A stretch of DNA of 64,000 nt, taken from NCBI RefSeq assembly GCF_000238295.3, contig NZ_AHCD03000036.1:62001-126000 (forward strand), in the 5' to 3' direction. Positions within the stretch are counted from its first letter, which is position 1, and every line of letters begins with the position of its first letter. Shown here in pieces: positions 51,175 through 60,611 of this stretch. The position numbers and the translations under genes are program-made. Source of the stretch: Pseudoalteromonas rubra (GTDB taxonomy: Bacteria > Pseudomonadota > Gammaproteobacteria > Enterobacterales > Alteromonadaceae). The notes under the pieces were generated by a model that was not told the DNA's origin, ran no database searches, and worked only from the letters and a program-made list of their open reading frames with translations.

Positions 51175-52941
51175 ATGTATAAAGCTATTTTGGGACTACT
51201 CGGATTCATCGTATTGAGTGGTCAGCAGTTACAGGCAACGCCATCGCGAGGCACGCCCGGGTATCATAACGATGCGTATCAGATCCCGGTTTTGCCCAAT
51301 CAGTTGCGCGATCCGGTTGGCTATTACCATAACAAAGAGCAGCTGTTTACGCTGGTTGAACAGGAAAACTGGCCTGCGGTCGTTAAACTGGCTACCGTGC
51401 TGACCAGAGACTACCAAAACGATGGGGTCACCTGGTATTTGCTGAGTCTGGGCTATCGGCAGCAACAACGCTGGCAGGACGCCATTGCGCCCCTAAAAAG
51501 GGCATTGCAGTTGGGCGTGCGGCTGCAACGTTTGCCGAAGTGGCATGATAATCCCAATGATATGATGATGACTCTGGCGGAACTCTATGGTGCGCTCAAA
51601 GACAAGCACAATGCCATGGTGTGGCTGGAGCGAGCGCTCCGAGCGCGCTGGGATGATAAACCCTCACTGACGGGTCGCAGTGTGTTTAGCCGCACGCCGA
51701 ATCCACATTTTGCCGCATTTGCACAAGACGCCGACTATCGTCGCTTAGTGGGGGCTGAGCCTGCCCCTGATTTGGACAGAGATGCGCGCTGGCGCCACGA
51801 TCTGCAGTATCTGGCTGCGGAGATCCGGCGTTTGCATGTGTCGGCCTTTCATCGCATGAGTGAGCAGGCCTTTGCGCACAAAGTGGCGCAAATTGATAAA
51901 CGCATTCCCGCTTTGCGCGATCAGCAAATCGTATTTGAGCTGATGCAGTTGCTCGGTATGCTGGAAAATGGCCATAACTTTATTATCCCGGCATGGGGTA
52001 AGGCAGGTAATTATCAGCAGCTGCCCGTGCAGTTTTATCTGTTTGAAGAAGGGCTGTTTATTGTGGCGGCTGACCCAGACTATCAGCACTTCGTCGGCAT
52101 GCAGGTTTTGACCATAGGCAACACACCGGCGTTACAGGCGTTGGCAAAAACGGGAGAGGTCAATCCGCGAGACAACAATATGCAGCAAGCCTGGCTGGGA
52201 CCTTATTATTTGAGTCTTGCCCCGGTATTGCAGGGGCTGGGGATCATTGAACACAGCAATGAAATTGCCGTGACAGTCCGTGGCCATGATCAGCAAACAC
52301 AGCAGTTGGTACTGACCCCACGCACCATGCAGTTTAATGGCTTTCCTAAGTTGCCGCGTCAACACCCGCATTCAGGTCCTTACTGGTCAAAATTATTGTC
52401 TGAACACAAGGCGTTATACGTGAACTTTAATGCCGTGCATGAACGCCAGGATGTGTCGCTGGATGCCTTTAATCAGCAGCTGCGCGAGCGTTTACTGGCC
52501 GGGCAAGCCGAGCACTTTATTTTGGATCTGCGTGATAACAGCGGGGGAAATGGTTTTTTATTGCCCAGCACCATCGCCACGGCGGTGCTGTTTGAGGCAC
52601 TCAAACCAGATGGCAAGTTGATGATCCTGACTGGGCGCAACACTTTTTCGGCTGGCCATGATCTGCTTATGGGGATCAGCAAGCTGACCAGCGCGGTTGT
52701 GGTTGGCGAACCTTCGGGCACCCGACCTAACGCCATCGGCGAGGCAGGCTGGTTTACTTTGCCTTACAGTGGCCAAATTGGCGTGATCTCGTCGCAGTTT
52801 CATCAACAGGGTGCTGCAGAGGACAGTCGGGTTTGGGTGGCGCCGGACCTGCCCGTTGCTTTGACGGCAAAGGATTATTTTTCCGGCAAAGACGCAGTAC
52901 TGGAGGCGGCGCTGACAGGGTTGTCGGGCACATCACGCTGA
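51175..52941 (+). CDS. TPR and S41-peptidase-like exported protein
   Basis: 588 aa with a signal peptide (MYKAILGLLGFIVLSGQQLQA). Residues ~60-165 carry TPR-like helices (DGVTWYLLSLGYRQQQRWQD, LAELYGALKDKHNAMVWLER). The C-terminal half resembles the tail-specific/S41 protease core with FILDLRDNSGGNG near 440, GRNTFSAGHDLLM near 488 (Ser in FSAG is the likely nucleophile) and VVVGEPSGTRPN near 510. S41-like proteins in this arrangement are often annotated as peptidases of unknown substrate. Good ribosome-binding site (GAAGGAGAACC). Its end overlaps the convergent hydrolase gene by 67 bp. Confidence 0.78.
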   Translation: MYKAILGLLGFIVLSGQQLQATPSRGTPGYHNDAYQIPVLPNQLRDPVGYYHNKEQLFTLVEQENWPAVVKLATVLTRDYQNDGVTWYLLSLGYRQQQRWQDAIAPLKRALQLGVRLQRLPKWHDNPNDMMMTLAELYGALKDKHNAMVWLERALRARWDDKPSLTGRSVFSRTPNPHFAAFAQDADYRRLVGAEPAPDLDRDARWRHDLQYLAAEIRRLHVSAFHRMSEQAFAHKVAQIDKRIPALRDQQIVFELMQLLGMLENGHNFIIPAWGKAGNYQQLPVQFYLFEEGLFIVAADPDYQHFVGMQVLTIGNTPALQALAKTGEVNPRDNNMQQAWLGPYYLSLAPVLQGLGIIEHSNEIAVTVRGHDQQTQQLVLTPRTMQFNGFPKLPRQHPHSGPYWSKLLSEHKALYVNFNAVHERQDVSLDAFNQQLRERLLAGQAEHFILDLRDNSGGNGFLLPSTIATAVLFEALKPDGKLMILTGRNTFSAGHDLLMGISKLTSAVVVGEPSGTRPNAIGEAGWFTLPYSGQIGVISSQFHQQGAAEDSRVWVAPDLPVALTAKDYFSGKDAVLEAALTGLSGTSR

Positions 52942-54179
52942 GCCTGCGTTGTCAGCCGCACATAAGCATCCGCCAGTAACAGTGACGCCTGACCAAAGGT
53001 ACTGAATGGCTTGGTTTTACTGTTGATATTAACCGCCACGCTGAGCTGGTGCTCGGGCACTACAATCAACATACTTTGCGAGCCCCGTGACACACCTCCG
53101 TGATGGTAGTAGGTAAATAAAGGGGTATCGCCAGGCTGGTACTCATGACGGCGCCACCCCAGCGCATAGTTTTGCGGATTCACCTCGCCGTGATTAAGGC
53201 GCTGTGGCGTCCAGATCTGTGCACGCACATCGGTGTGTAAATAGCTGGGGTCCAGATAACCACTGCCCAGCCGCACCAGATCGCCCGGTGTGCTGATCAA
53301 ACCACCCCCAGCCAGGCGATGGCTGAGATTCACGGCGCGCCACGGAATATACTGCGTATCCTGTCCCCTGCGGTTAAAGTAAAAGGTGGCCAGCTTATCT
53401 GCGACTGACTCAGCCCCGCTGCGTGTCATGCCCAGAGGCCTGAATATATGGTGCTGCAACAAATCCAGGTAAGGGCGTTGCGCATGCTGCGCCAGGACCG
53501 CACTCAGCAGCACAGTGCCATAACTGGAGTAATAAAAGGCGTCGCCCGGTGCTGAGCGCAGCGGGCCTTCATCAAACAAGGCCACGGCATCCTGTACACG
53601 ATCAAATTGCTGGCTCAGGCTGAGCGAATGATAAAACCCCAGCAGGTCTTCATTGCCTTTGTAATGGGGTAACCCGGCACTGTGCGATGCCAGGTGGCGC
53701 GCCGTAATATCTCGCCAGGCCGGATTCGGGAGCGGCGTCAGGCTGTCGCTTAGGGGGGTATCCAGTTGAAAGCCCTGAGTTTGCATGAGTTTTGCCATCA
53801 ATGTGGCGGTCACCGCTTTGGAAGTACTGCCAATGCGAAACTGATGCTCTGGCGTCAGCGCCGTGCGTGTCGCAATATCGGCATAGCCCAAAGCGCCCTG
53901 CCAGACAATTTGCCCCTGATAGGCCACGGCTGCCGAGATCCCGGGAGCATTGCTTTTTGCCCGGACTGTGTTGAGTATGGCTTCGGCCCTGATGGCGAAT
54001 GTTGCATGCCCGGGCGCATGAGCTGCCTGATAGGGCAGCGGTCCAGCGGGCAGAGGTGTGGCCGAGGCCAGCACCGGCACCTTTTGCAGATTAAAAGCAA
54101 AAAACTGATAAACGGGCCAGCCGAAATAGAGCAGGACCGCTGTGATCACTAAGATCAGCACACTAATGAGGGATTTCAT
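52875..54179 (-). CDS. Class C beta-lactamase-family serine hydrolase
   Basis: 434 aa with an N-terminal TM anchor (SLISVLILVITAVLLYFGWP), so it is located at the periplasmic face. Family motifs: SxxK as STSK in FRIGSTSKAVTA near residue 117, Tyr motif YSS in FYYSSYGTVLLSAV near 217, and HxG as HHGGVSRG near 370. The Tyr motif has Ser in place of the usual Asn (YSN), common in esterase or peptidase relatives, so a true cephalosporinase role is unlikely. The gene converges with the S41-like gene, overlapping in the last 67 bp. Confidence 0.85.
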   Translation of the reverse strand: MKSLISVLILVITAVLLYFGWPVYQFFAFNLQKVPVLASATPLPAGPLPYQAAHAPGHATFAIRAEAILNTVRAKSNAPGISAAVAYQGQIVWQGALGYADIATRTALTPEHQFRIGSTSKAVTATLMAKLMQTQGFQLDTPLSDSLTPLPNPAWRDITARHLASHSAGLPHYKGNEDLLGFYHSLSLSQQFDRVQDAVALFDEGPLRSAPGDAFYYSSYGTVLLSAVLAQHAQRPYLDLLQHHIFRPLGMTRSGAESVADKLATFYFNRRGQDTQYIPWRAVNLSHRLAGGGLISTPGDLVRLGSGYLDPSYLHTDVRAQIWTPQRLNHGEVNPQNYALGWRRHEYQPGDTPLFTYYHHGGVSRGSQSMLIVVPEHQLSVAVNINSKTKPFSTFGQASLLLADAYVRLTTQAQRDVPDNPVSAASSTASLPEK

Positions 54180-54466
54180 TTTCTTTCCTTAACGCGTTGA
54201 ATTCACTTAACTATCTGATAAATATCCTTTTAAATCTTACTTAAAATGAAAAATGCTAGCCGAAAGTAAAAATGGCGGGTAATTGATGCGATGTTGTGTG
54301 CACTGTCAGGCTGTTTTTTCGGCGGTTTTCGCCAATTTTCCCTGGCCGCTATGTCGTTCGAAGCTGGTATGGTGCGGTATTCCTGCGTATGCTTGGATAT
54401 TCATCTTGTTATTAATCCATGACTTACCAAGACTGGCCACAATTCTAACAACATAAGGACCTGGTC

Positions 54467-55195
54467 ATGACACTCGGACAATACATCAAACAATTAAGAC
54501 AACAACAGGCGTTGAGCCAGCCACAACTGGCAACACAAATGACCGTAGAGCAGAGCTATTTATCGAAACTGGAAAACGACCATTCTATACCGTCTAATGA
54601 CGTGTTCAGAAAACTGCTGGCAGCATTACAATTGGATCTGGACAGCTTTATGGCAGGGCTGACGGAGTGCGGAGACAGGCAGCATCTCACGCAGATCCCG
54701 GATATTGAGGCCTGGTACCAAAATCTGGATAAGCACCGGCTGGCGCGCAGGCGCAGCTGGCTGATGATGGCGCTGATATGTATTTCACTGGGCTGTGCGC
54801 TGTTTTACAGCGGCTATCGGACGATTTTTCTGCCGGAGCATCAGTATGAGTACTTTTCTTATGGTGAACTGCGCGAGGGAGAGCCGCTGGATCTTTATAC
54901 TCGCTGGTCGCGCTATGTCAGTGAAGCTGAAACGGCAAGCCGGGAGGACTTTGACGCTTTGCGACTGAAGTACCAAAAACGTCGTGCACCTGAATTGTTT
55001 TTCAGTTTTGAGTATCGTGGCAGTGCCTTTGTGCAACCACTCGACAATGGGCGTCGCTACTTTGAACTGAAAGCAGAGCAAGGACGCAGTGTACCGCGTG
55101 CGGGCAATGCCTGGATGCAGTTCATCGGCATGATGTTGTTCGTCGCCGGTCTGCTTGGCCTGTTTATTGAGCGCCGATATGCCCGGGCTCAGTAA
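54467..55195 (+). CDS. XRE-family HTH protein with two membrane helices
   Basis: 242 aa. Residues 1-65 are a Cro/CI helix-turn-helix (IKQLRQQQALSQPQLATQMT, VEQSYLSKLENDHSIPS). A TM helix lies at ~103-120 (WLMMALICISLGCALFYSG) and a second at ~218-235 (FIGMMLFVAGLLGLFIE), with an extracytoplasmic domain of about 95 residues between them. Thus a small membrane-bound transcription factor, rather like membrane-linked one-component sensors. It is divergent from the beta-lactamase-like gene across a 287-bp region. Target genes unknown. Confidence 0.83.
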   Translation: MTLGQYIKQLRQQQALSQPQLATQMTVEQSYLSKLENDHSIPSNDVFRKLLAALQLDLDSFMAGLTECGDRQHLTQIPDIEAWYQNLDKHRLARRRSWLMMALICISLGCALFYSGYRTIFLPEHQYEYFSYGELREGEPLDLYTRWSRYVSEAETASREDFDALRLKYQKRRAPELFFSFEYRGSAFVQPLDNGRRYFELKAEQGRSVPRAGNAWMQFIGMMLFVAGLLGLFIERRYARAQ

Positions 55196-55268
55196 ATGGC
55201 CAGCGGCACATGAGGTTGGGAAAACCCCGGTTTTGAGCAATACTCAGGATAAACACCGGGAGTAACCT

Positions 55269-55799
55269 ATGACAAAACGCCTGTTTTTTGGCATTGAAGT
55301 CGATAAGCCCAGTCAGGCGCAGATTGCTGCCTGGCTGCGTACACAGGTGAGTGCCAGCAAAGCCCCGACTAAGCCGGAAAACTGGCACCTGACCCTGGCT
55401 TTTTTAGGTCAGGTTGAGGCGCAGTACGATGCCGAGTTAGTGGCATTTTCCCGCCAATTGCGGGTCCCTGAGTTTACCCTCACTTTTGCCCAAACGGGCT
55501 ACTGGTCGGGTAAGGGGATCTTCTATTTGCGCCCTGAGCCGGTGCCATCACAGCTGCGTGCGCTGGCTGAGCCGTTACGGGCTTTAGGCACTGAGCTGGG
55601 GCTACATCGCGATCGTTTGCCTTTCTCGCCGCACATAACCTTGTTTCGTGGACACAAACCTGAGCCCAGGGTAGATGCGCCAATAACCCCGTTTACACTG
55701 TCGGTCACTCAGTTTCATCTTTATCATTCGTATCGCTGTGATACTCAGGGGCTGATCTATCAGCCTATAGCGTCTTTTCGTTTATCTGCGGCTGATTAA
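55269..55799 (+). CDS. thpR: RNA 2',3'-cyclic phosphodiesterase
   Basis: 176 aa, the usual length of ThpR/LigT. Two HxTx catalytic motifs are present: HLTLAFLG near residue 42 and HITLFRG near 123. The N-terminus KRLFFGIEVDKP is typical. The enzyme opens 2',3'-cyclic phosphates at RNA ends. Its last 35 bp overlap the end of the convergent AraC-type gene. Confidence 0.92.
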   Translation: MTKRLFFGIEVDKPSQAQIAAWLRTQVSASKAPTKPENWHLTLAFLGQVEAQYDAELVAFSRQLRVPEFTLTFAQTGYWSGKGIFYLRPEPVPSQLRALAEPLRALGTELGLHRDRLPFSPHITLFRGHKPEPRVDAPITPFTLSVTQFHLYHSYRCDTQGLIYQPIASFRLSAAD

Positions 55800-56829
55800 G
55801 GGCTTGCTTGCGGTATTCCCCCGGGGTGAGCTGATAAACCTGCTTAAAGGCGCGATTAAACGGGCCAATTGAATTAAACCCTGCTTCATAGGCGATGTTC
55901 AGGATGGCTGTGCGAGCCTGTGCCACATCTCGCAGCTGTTCTGCGGCATACGCCAGACGGTGCTGATTAACAAACTGTGAGAAGTTATTGAAGCCAAGCT
56001 GTTGATTGATAAGCACTCGTAACTGGTGAGGTGGGATAGCCAGACGCTCGGCAAGCGTTCCTATGGTCAGCTCTGGCTCACGGTAGATGCCTTGTTCGAG
56101 CAAGGTGTTCAGCGCCTGATAGGTACTTTGCCATTTTACCGGGACAGGCCGGGTGTCAGCTTGTGCGCTTTCCTGGCGAGGCACACGTGACGCACGTGAC
56201 AAACAGGTCACCAATAGTAATAAACAAAACACCAGCACCGCATTCGCCAGCAGGAAGAGTGGGTCGCGCCGGATCAGGCTGGCGCTGAGCTCAAACCCGA
56301 CCAGCAACAAGCAGTGTAACAGGGCAAAGGTCGCTAAAATCAACCTCAGGTGACGGCGGTGATTGACCAAGTCATCATTAAAATTAGCCAGGCAGTAATA
56401 CAAAGTGGCACACATCGCCAGCGCACTGAGCAGGTGCATCACCGTATGCCAATGGGTATCGCTGCCGTAGAGCAGAAATATACTACTACTGGCCAGCAGG
56501 GATCCGCCAAGCAGCCAGCGGCCACTGGGTTTGTTCAACCAGTTGGGTATGCGTTGGTTGATCAGGTACCAGGCTGATGCGCAGAGCATCAGTGGCAATA
56601 GCTCGGTCCCCGCGAGAAACAGGTTACGTAGTGGGTTAAAACGCCATTCGGGCAGTGGCTGAGTGAGGAGCAAAAACAGGCTCAGGCAGAGCGCCAGTGC
56701 GGCGCTGAGGCAGCGCTCAGCCCGATTTAATCTGGGCCAGTTAAACAGCATCAGGGCAAGTAGTAATCCGATGGCATTAAAACGAAAAAACAGATCGGCC
56801 AGCGTCACGAGCGGCACAGTTTGCTCCAC
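55765..56829 (-). CDS. Membrane-anchored AraC-family regulator (second)
   Basis: 354 aa. The first ~210 residues hold about six or seven hydrophobic helices (LFFRFNAIGLLLALMLFNWP, LSAALALCLSLFLLL, LLANAVLVFCLLLLVTCLS). The C-terminus is an AraC HTH pair (IGTLAERLAIPPHQLRVLIN, NIAYEAGFNSIGPFNRAFKQ). Same design as 50020-51075. Its start overlaps the end of the lysozyme gene by 25 bp, so it is translated from the same mRNA as the upstream murein-related genes, or is at least tightly coupled. Confidence 0.87.
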   Translation of the reverse strand: MEQTVPLVTLADLFFRFNAIGLLLALMLFNWPRLNRAERCLSAALALCLSLFLLLTQPLPEWRFNPLRNLFLAGTELLPLMLCASAWYLINQRIPNWLNKPSGRWLLGGSLLASSSIFLLYGSDTHWHTVMHLLSALAMCATLYYCLANFNDDLVNHRRHLRLILATFALLHCLLLVGFELSASLIRRDPLFLLANAVLVFCLLLLVTCLSRASRVPRQESAQADTRPVPVKWQSTYQALNTLLEQGIYREPELTIGTLAERLAIPPHQLRVLINQQLGFNNFSQFVNQHRLAYAAEQLRDVAQARTAILNIAYEAGFNSIGPFNRAFKQVYQLTPGEYRKQALNQPQINEKTL

Positions 56830-57461
56830 AGCCGGCGGAACAGCCTGGCTATCAGGTTATCGTTGCTGGCAGCTTGTATAAGCAACTGCCGGGTGGCCTG
56901 GTTACGCGCTTTGCTCACGTGTTTGCGTGCGCATTCATCCGCTGCCTGTCGCCAGTCTTCTCGTTTCAAGGCGGCTAACAGTTTGGGCCAGCGGCTGCTG
57001 AGGTTGGGTGTGCCCAGATTATATGCCAGGTCGAGTAAAGCAAGCCGAACACTGTCCGGGAATTGTTGGTAGGAGCGGGTATAGCCATTTTTGGGGCTGA
57101 ACAGGAGTGTCAGTTCTTGCTCAAAAGTACTGAGCTGTTGCTCAAGCAGGCGCATACTCTCACTGTGCGGCAGGTGCAAGGTACAATGTTGCGCATACCA
57201 GCGGGCTGTTTTCCCGGCGGGCAGGCGCTTTAAGGTATCATACTCCTGCTGTTTTTGTGCCCTGCTGGCGGGCTTGCTGGTGCGTTTGTCCCGTAAGCTA
57301 AGTCGGGTAAAGGCATCCTGGCTGGCGACATGAAAGCCTGCACCTATGGTGGGGTTGCCCCGGGTATCTAAATACAAGTGGTCGATCACGCCTTCAAAAT
57401 GGCAAATATGCTTCACGGCAGGTGACGACGTGCGATGTTTAGATAAAAGACGTTTTAGCAA
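56805..57461 (-). CDS. T4-type lysozyme (glycoside hydrolase 24-like)
   Basis: 218 aa. The catalytic triad spacing of T4 lysozyme (Glu-x8-Asp-x5-Thr) is seen in CHFEGVIDHLYLDTRGNPTI: Glu in FEG, Asp in LDT and Thr in NPTIGAG. Later LALLDLAYNLGTPNLSSRWP matches the family AFNLG-type segment. No signal peptide is evident, as in phage endolysins that need a holin. No phage genes surround it. It sits in a minus-strand run with mltD, a membrane protein and an AraC-type regulator. Confidence 0.83.
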   Translation of the reverse strand: MLKRLLSKHRTSSPAVKHICHFEGVIDHLYLDTRGNPTIGAGFHVASQDAFTRLSLRDKRTSKPASRAQKQQEYDTLKRLPAGKTARWYAQHCTLHLPHSESMRLLEQQLSTFEQELTLLFSPKNGYTRSYQQFPDSVRLALLDLAYNLGTPNLSSRWPKLLAALKREDWRQAADECARKHVSKARNQATRQLLIQAASNDNLIARLFRRLWSKLCRS

Positions 57462-57466
57462 ACCCG

Positions 57467-58276
57467 TTAATGCTCCGTTGTGGATGAATTATCACGTTGT
57501 GCGAGTGTCAGCTTGCCTGCGGTGCAATCGGAAACCGGGGAGACATGCGAGTTGACGGTAGAAATATAGCACTGCTCAAGCAGTGAGCAATAACAGGTAT
57601 AGACCTCTACTTGCTCAGACAGGTCGTCAATTTTTTCCCATAAGCGATTGTTAAAATTGCTTTTTTGCATGGTGAACAGGGGCAGAGAGGCGCCGTCAGC
57701 AAGCAGCGAGTGTTCTGCCCGGCTGCTAATGTACCAGCCAAACTTGGCCAGTACGTTGACGTCACTGTCGTCCTGCTGTGCGCTGTCGAGTGCCTCACGA
57801 TACGCACTGATATTACAACAGGCGTCGAACAGGGCGATGATAGAGTCGTAGGTCTGGCCCCGATAATGGTATTGCACCCACTTTATCAGGGCCGGGCCAG
57901 TGCCTGAGTTGAGAATCCCTATAGTGATCCTGGGCCTCTCTGACTCGAGATCAAAGTTGCTGTAGCTGAATTGCAGCCATGGCCAGGTTTCGGCTTCCAG
58001 TTGACGTTCTGCTGCAGCCACTTGCTCCTGTGCGGCTTTCGCCTGCATATAGGTGGCATAGAAAGAGGCGGCTGAGATCAACATGGCACACAAGGCCAGC
58101 ACGGTATTCATTTTGGAGCGTGACAGACGCAGTTGCTTACCCTGAAAAAATCGCTTGGGTTTGGCATGGTGTGCCTCACCCGGCTGGTCTTGAGCTGGCA
58201 AAACCGTCACGTTTTGGTCTTCATTTTCAGTTGTTGATGCGGTTTTCTGCTGTGTCATGCGGCATGTCCTTTTCAC
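57467..58276 (-). CDS. Membrane protein of unknown function, 269 aa
   Basis: A cytoplasmic N-terminus (~60 aa, charged) is followed by one TM helix (NTVLALCAMLISAASFYATY near 58-77) and a helical linker (AKAAQEQVAAAERQLEAETW). A C-terminal domain of about 160 aa follows with strand-like text (WPWLQFSYSNFDLESERPRI) and several Cys (CCNIS, CYCSLLEQCY), plausible for a periplasmic domain with disulfides. Family not recognised. The gene lies 7 bp downstream of mltD and 5 bp upstream of the lysozyme gene, suggesting a shared transcript. Confidence 0.7.
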   Translation of the reverse strand: MKRTCRMTQQKTASTTENEDQNVTVLPAQDQPGEAHHAKPKRFFQGKQLRLSRSKMNTVLALCAMLISAASFYATYMQAKAAQEQVAAAERQLEAETWPWLQFSYSNFDLESERPRITIGILNSGTGPALIKWVQYHYRGQTYDSIIALFDACCNISAYREALDSAQQDDSDVNVLAKFGWYISSRAEHSLLADGASLPLFTMQKSNFNNRLWEKIDDLSEQVEVYTCYCSLLEQCYISTVNSHVSPVSDCTAGKLTLAQRDNSSTTEH

Positions 58277-58283
58277 AGTTTAA

Positions 58284-59549
58284 TTAAGGCGCTGAGAGAT
58301 GAATAGCCAGAGTTTCCCCCAGCCGCAGGCGGTTATTGTCACGCTGGTTCCAGCGCTTCAGGTCCTTGACCGTTACGCCAAACTGCTTTGCAATGCGCCA
58401 CAAACTGTCACCGCGCTTGACCACGTAGTCTAGTTTTTCTTCACGTGATGGCAACAGTAACGTCTGACCAATGCGGATCATATCGCTGTTGAGCTGATTG
58501 AACTGGCGCAGCTCACTGACAGACACATTATGTTGTCCGGCAATCCGACTTAGGCTGTCGCCCCGGCGCACCACCACTTGCTGCCAGCGCGAATCTGGCA
58601 GTGCCTGAAACTCATTAGCGGCCAGTTGCCACTCTTGCGCCCGCGCCATGGGCACCAGCACATGACCTGGTCCGTTAAGCAGCACCGGAAAGCGTCGAAA
58701 GCCAGGGTTGAGAACTTCTAACTCTGCCCAGTCATGTTGGTCAGGCAAGATCACGGCTTTGTCCAGAGCCAGTTGGGTAAAGGCGGGTTGATTGTCTATG
58801 GCCGGAAAGTGCATGCGCTGTTGTTTCAGCAAGGTGGCCGCCGCCAGTAGTTTAGGCACATAGTGTCGAGTTTGTTTTGGCAGGCTCAGCGAGAAAAAGT
58901 CTGTGGGTTTACCTGCTTTACGGTTGCGGGCGATGGCGGTGGCGACCCGTCCTTCACCGGTATTGTAGGCCGCAATGGCATGATACCAGTCGCCGTCAAA
59001 GCGTTTGTGCAGGTACACCAGAAAATCGAGTGCCGCCTGGGTCGACTGGAGCAGATCTTGCCGTCCGTCAAACCAGGGATTAATGGTCACGCCATAGTGT
59101 TTTGCAATCAAAGGTGTTAATTGCCACAGCCCGGAGGCATGTTTTTCTGAGTAGGCCTGGGCGTTAAAGTCACTCTCTATCAGCGGCATCAGGGCCAGTT
59201 CAATGGGCAGGCCGCGACGTTCAACTTCATTCACCAGATAATACAAGTACGGCCGGGCGCGATCGCTGATGGTATGCATATACTTGGGGTGTTGCAGATA
59301 CCAGTTAACGCGCTTCAGCACTCTGGGGTGGGTCGAGCTGGCAAAGCTGAGTTGCATGCGAATACGCTGCCAGACGTCATCACTGGTATGGGGCGTTGGC
59401 AGTGCAGGCAAAGGTCGATCCGGTTCAAAATGGGCGACGGGTGTGCTGTGACCATTCTGGTGCTCTTCCGGGGCGTGCTCTGAGCGGGTAGATTGACAAC
59501 CGCTGAGTAATATCAGGGTTAACAGCAGGAGAAAAATTCTGACTGGCAT
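58284..59549 (-). CDS. mltD: Membrane-bound lytic murein transglycosylase D
   Basis: 421 aa lipoprotein (lipobox LLSGC near residues 14-18). The SLT catalytic domain contains LALMPLIESDFNAQAYSEKH with the catalytic Glu (~126), then ASGLWQLTPLIAKHYGV and AAYNTGEGRVATAI. Two C-terminal LysM peptidoglycan-binding repeats begin at VVRRGDSLSRIAGQHNVSVS and YVVKRGDSLWRIAKQFGVTV. This matches MltD, though the E. coli protein is a little longer. It cleaves glycan strands to 1,6-anhydromuropeptides. It is the first gene of the minus-strand run 59549-55765. Confidence 0.92.
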   Translation of the reverse strand: MPVRIFLLLLTLILLSGCQSTRSEHAPEEHQNGHSTPVAHFEPDRPLPALPTPHTSDDVWQRIRMQLSFASSTHPRVLKRVNWYLQHPKYMHTISDRARPYLYYLVNEVERRGLPIELALMPLIESDFNAQAYSEKHASGLWQLTPLIAKHYGVTINPWFDGRQDLLQSTQAALDFLVYLHKRFDGDWYHAIAAYNTGEGRVATAIARNRKAGKPTDFFSLSLPKQTRHYVPKLLAAATLLKQQRMHFPAIDNQPAFTQLALDKAVILPDQHDWAELEVLNPGFRRFPVLLNGPGHVLVPMARAQEWQLAANEFQALPDSRWQQVVVRRGDSLSRIAGQHNVSVSELRQFNQLNSDMIRIGQTLLLPSREEKLDYVVKRGDSLWRIAKQFGVTVKDLKRWNQRDNNRLRLGETLAIHLSAP

Positions 59550-59724
59550 CGGCGAATTCGGCGTTATTATTGTTTGTTTTGATTGTATATAAGTTGGGAA
59601 TTTTTGCCACTCTTGTTGGGCCAGGCTGATCGCTCTGCCTTAACTGTACGTAAATTGAGCTAAACTTACTTTTGTGATCAGGGCTCAGCCCTGCATCTTA
59701 ATTCCGTACCGTCAGGGGGCTTTT

Positions 59725-60030
59725 ATGTTACGTTCCGAACTAAAAAACGAGCTTGATCAGAACCATATGGATGCCGTGATCCTCAGCTATGCAGACTCTA
59801 ACCATTATCTTGCCGGTGGACTGGATGCGCTGGGCAATTATCATTTACTGACTGATCGCCAGGGCAAGACCATGACCTACAACTCCCTGCGCGAAGCTGA
59901 GCTGGTGCTGGCGGAATTGGGTGCCACGCAGGCAACGTTTGATATGGAAACAGCCTACGATGAAATGATCGGCAATGTCAGCGACGGCCATTGCCGATTT
60001 GTGATGCCTCTAAATAAAGAAACACTTTAA
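59725..60030 (+). CDS. Small cytoplasmic protein, 101 aa (DUF6482-like)
   Basis: Start taken at ATG 59725, preceded by CAGGGGGC; an ATG at 59674 in frame has no ribosome-binding site. The product has a pattern of short strands and a helix: AVILSYADSNHYLAGGLDAL, NYHLLTDRQGKTMTYNSLRE and AELVLAELGA. The block xxLLTDRQGKTMTYNSLREA resembles small proteins of the DUF6482 type, where a 'reporter' strand is followed by a SLEEA-like helix. That match is from memory and tentative. Function unknown. Confidence 0.68.
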   Translation: MLRSELKNELDQNHMDAVILSYADSNHYLAGGLDALGNYHLLTDRQGKTMTYNSLREAELVLAELGATQATFDMETAYDEMIGNVSDGHCRFVMPLNKETL

Positions 60031-60063
60031 CGGTACGCCTGCGTTGCAAGGCGCAGGAGTATG

Positions 60064-60537
60064 TCAATGCATTGTTTCGTGGCTAAAACGCAGATGTTTG
60101 GCGTTTTCCATCAGTTGGCGAAAATCGGCCTGCGCAAGCTTTAACAGGTGACGATGGTCGCCTGATTCTATGTATACATGGGGCTGATTTAGCAGCAGAT
60201 CGTCGTAGACCGTATCCAGATGATAGGCGTCGGCGATGGGGGGAACCGCCCCGGGGCTGCAGTCCGAAAACAACCGATATACCTGGCGTTCTTTCATCAG
60301 GTGGAAGCGCCGTTTCAGGGCGTCACTGAGGCTGCTCAGGCTGATTTTGTAATTGGCCGGCAGCACGGCCATCAGGCGTTTGCTTTCGTGGTCTTCCAGC
60401 ATTACTGCTTTGGCCAGTTGGGGCAACGGGATCTGGCTAAGATAAGCTGAACCAAATGACGACTGACTTTCGACGTGTTCGATGACGCGATACGGGATGA
60501 GGTGTGTGTCTAAGTAGGCACTGATACGATGAGTCAT
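60064..60537 (-). CDS. YbaK/ProX-family aminoacyl-tRNA deacylase
   Basis: 157 aa. These editing proteins hydrolyse mischarged tRNAs (Cys-tRNA-Pro or Ala-tRNA-Pro). Family sequences seen: LAKAVMLEDHESKRLMAVLP near residue 40, with the conserved Lys of the active site, then CSPGAVPPIADAYHL near 93 (GxxPP loop) and YIESGDHRHLLKL near 122. Length is typical. The specific tRNA substrate cannot be assigned. Confidence 0.88.
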   Translation of the reverse strand: MTHRISAYLDTHLIPYRVIEHVESQSSFGSAYLSQIPLPQLAKAVMLEDHESKRLMAVLPANYKISLSSLSDALKRRFHLMKERQVYRLFSDCSPGAVPPIADAYHLDTVYDDLLLNQPHVYIESGDHRHLLKLAQADFRQLMENAKHLRFSHETMH

Positions 60538-60611
60538 GGGACCTCCTCGTGTTTACTTACTGTGGTCATTAAGTATAGACGAGCAGGCCCGGTTAAGCAG
60601 AAAATATCCGC

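Noticed and set aside
52875..54179. True AmpC beta-lactamase
   Set aside because: SxxK and HxG are present but the Tyr motif is YSS, not YSN, and the protein is membrane-anchored; a general serine hydrolase or peptidase is more likely.
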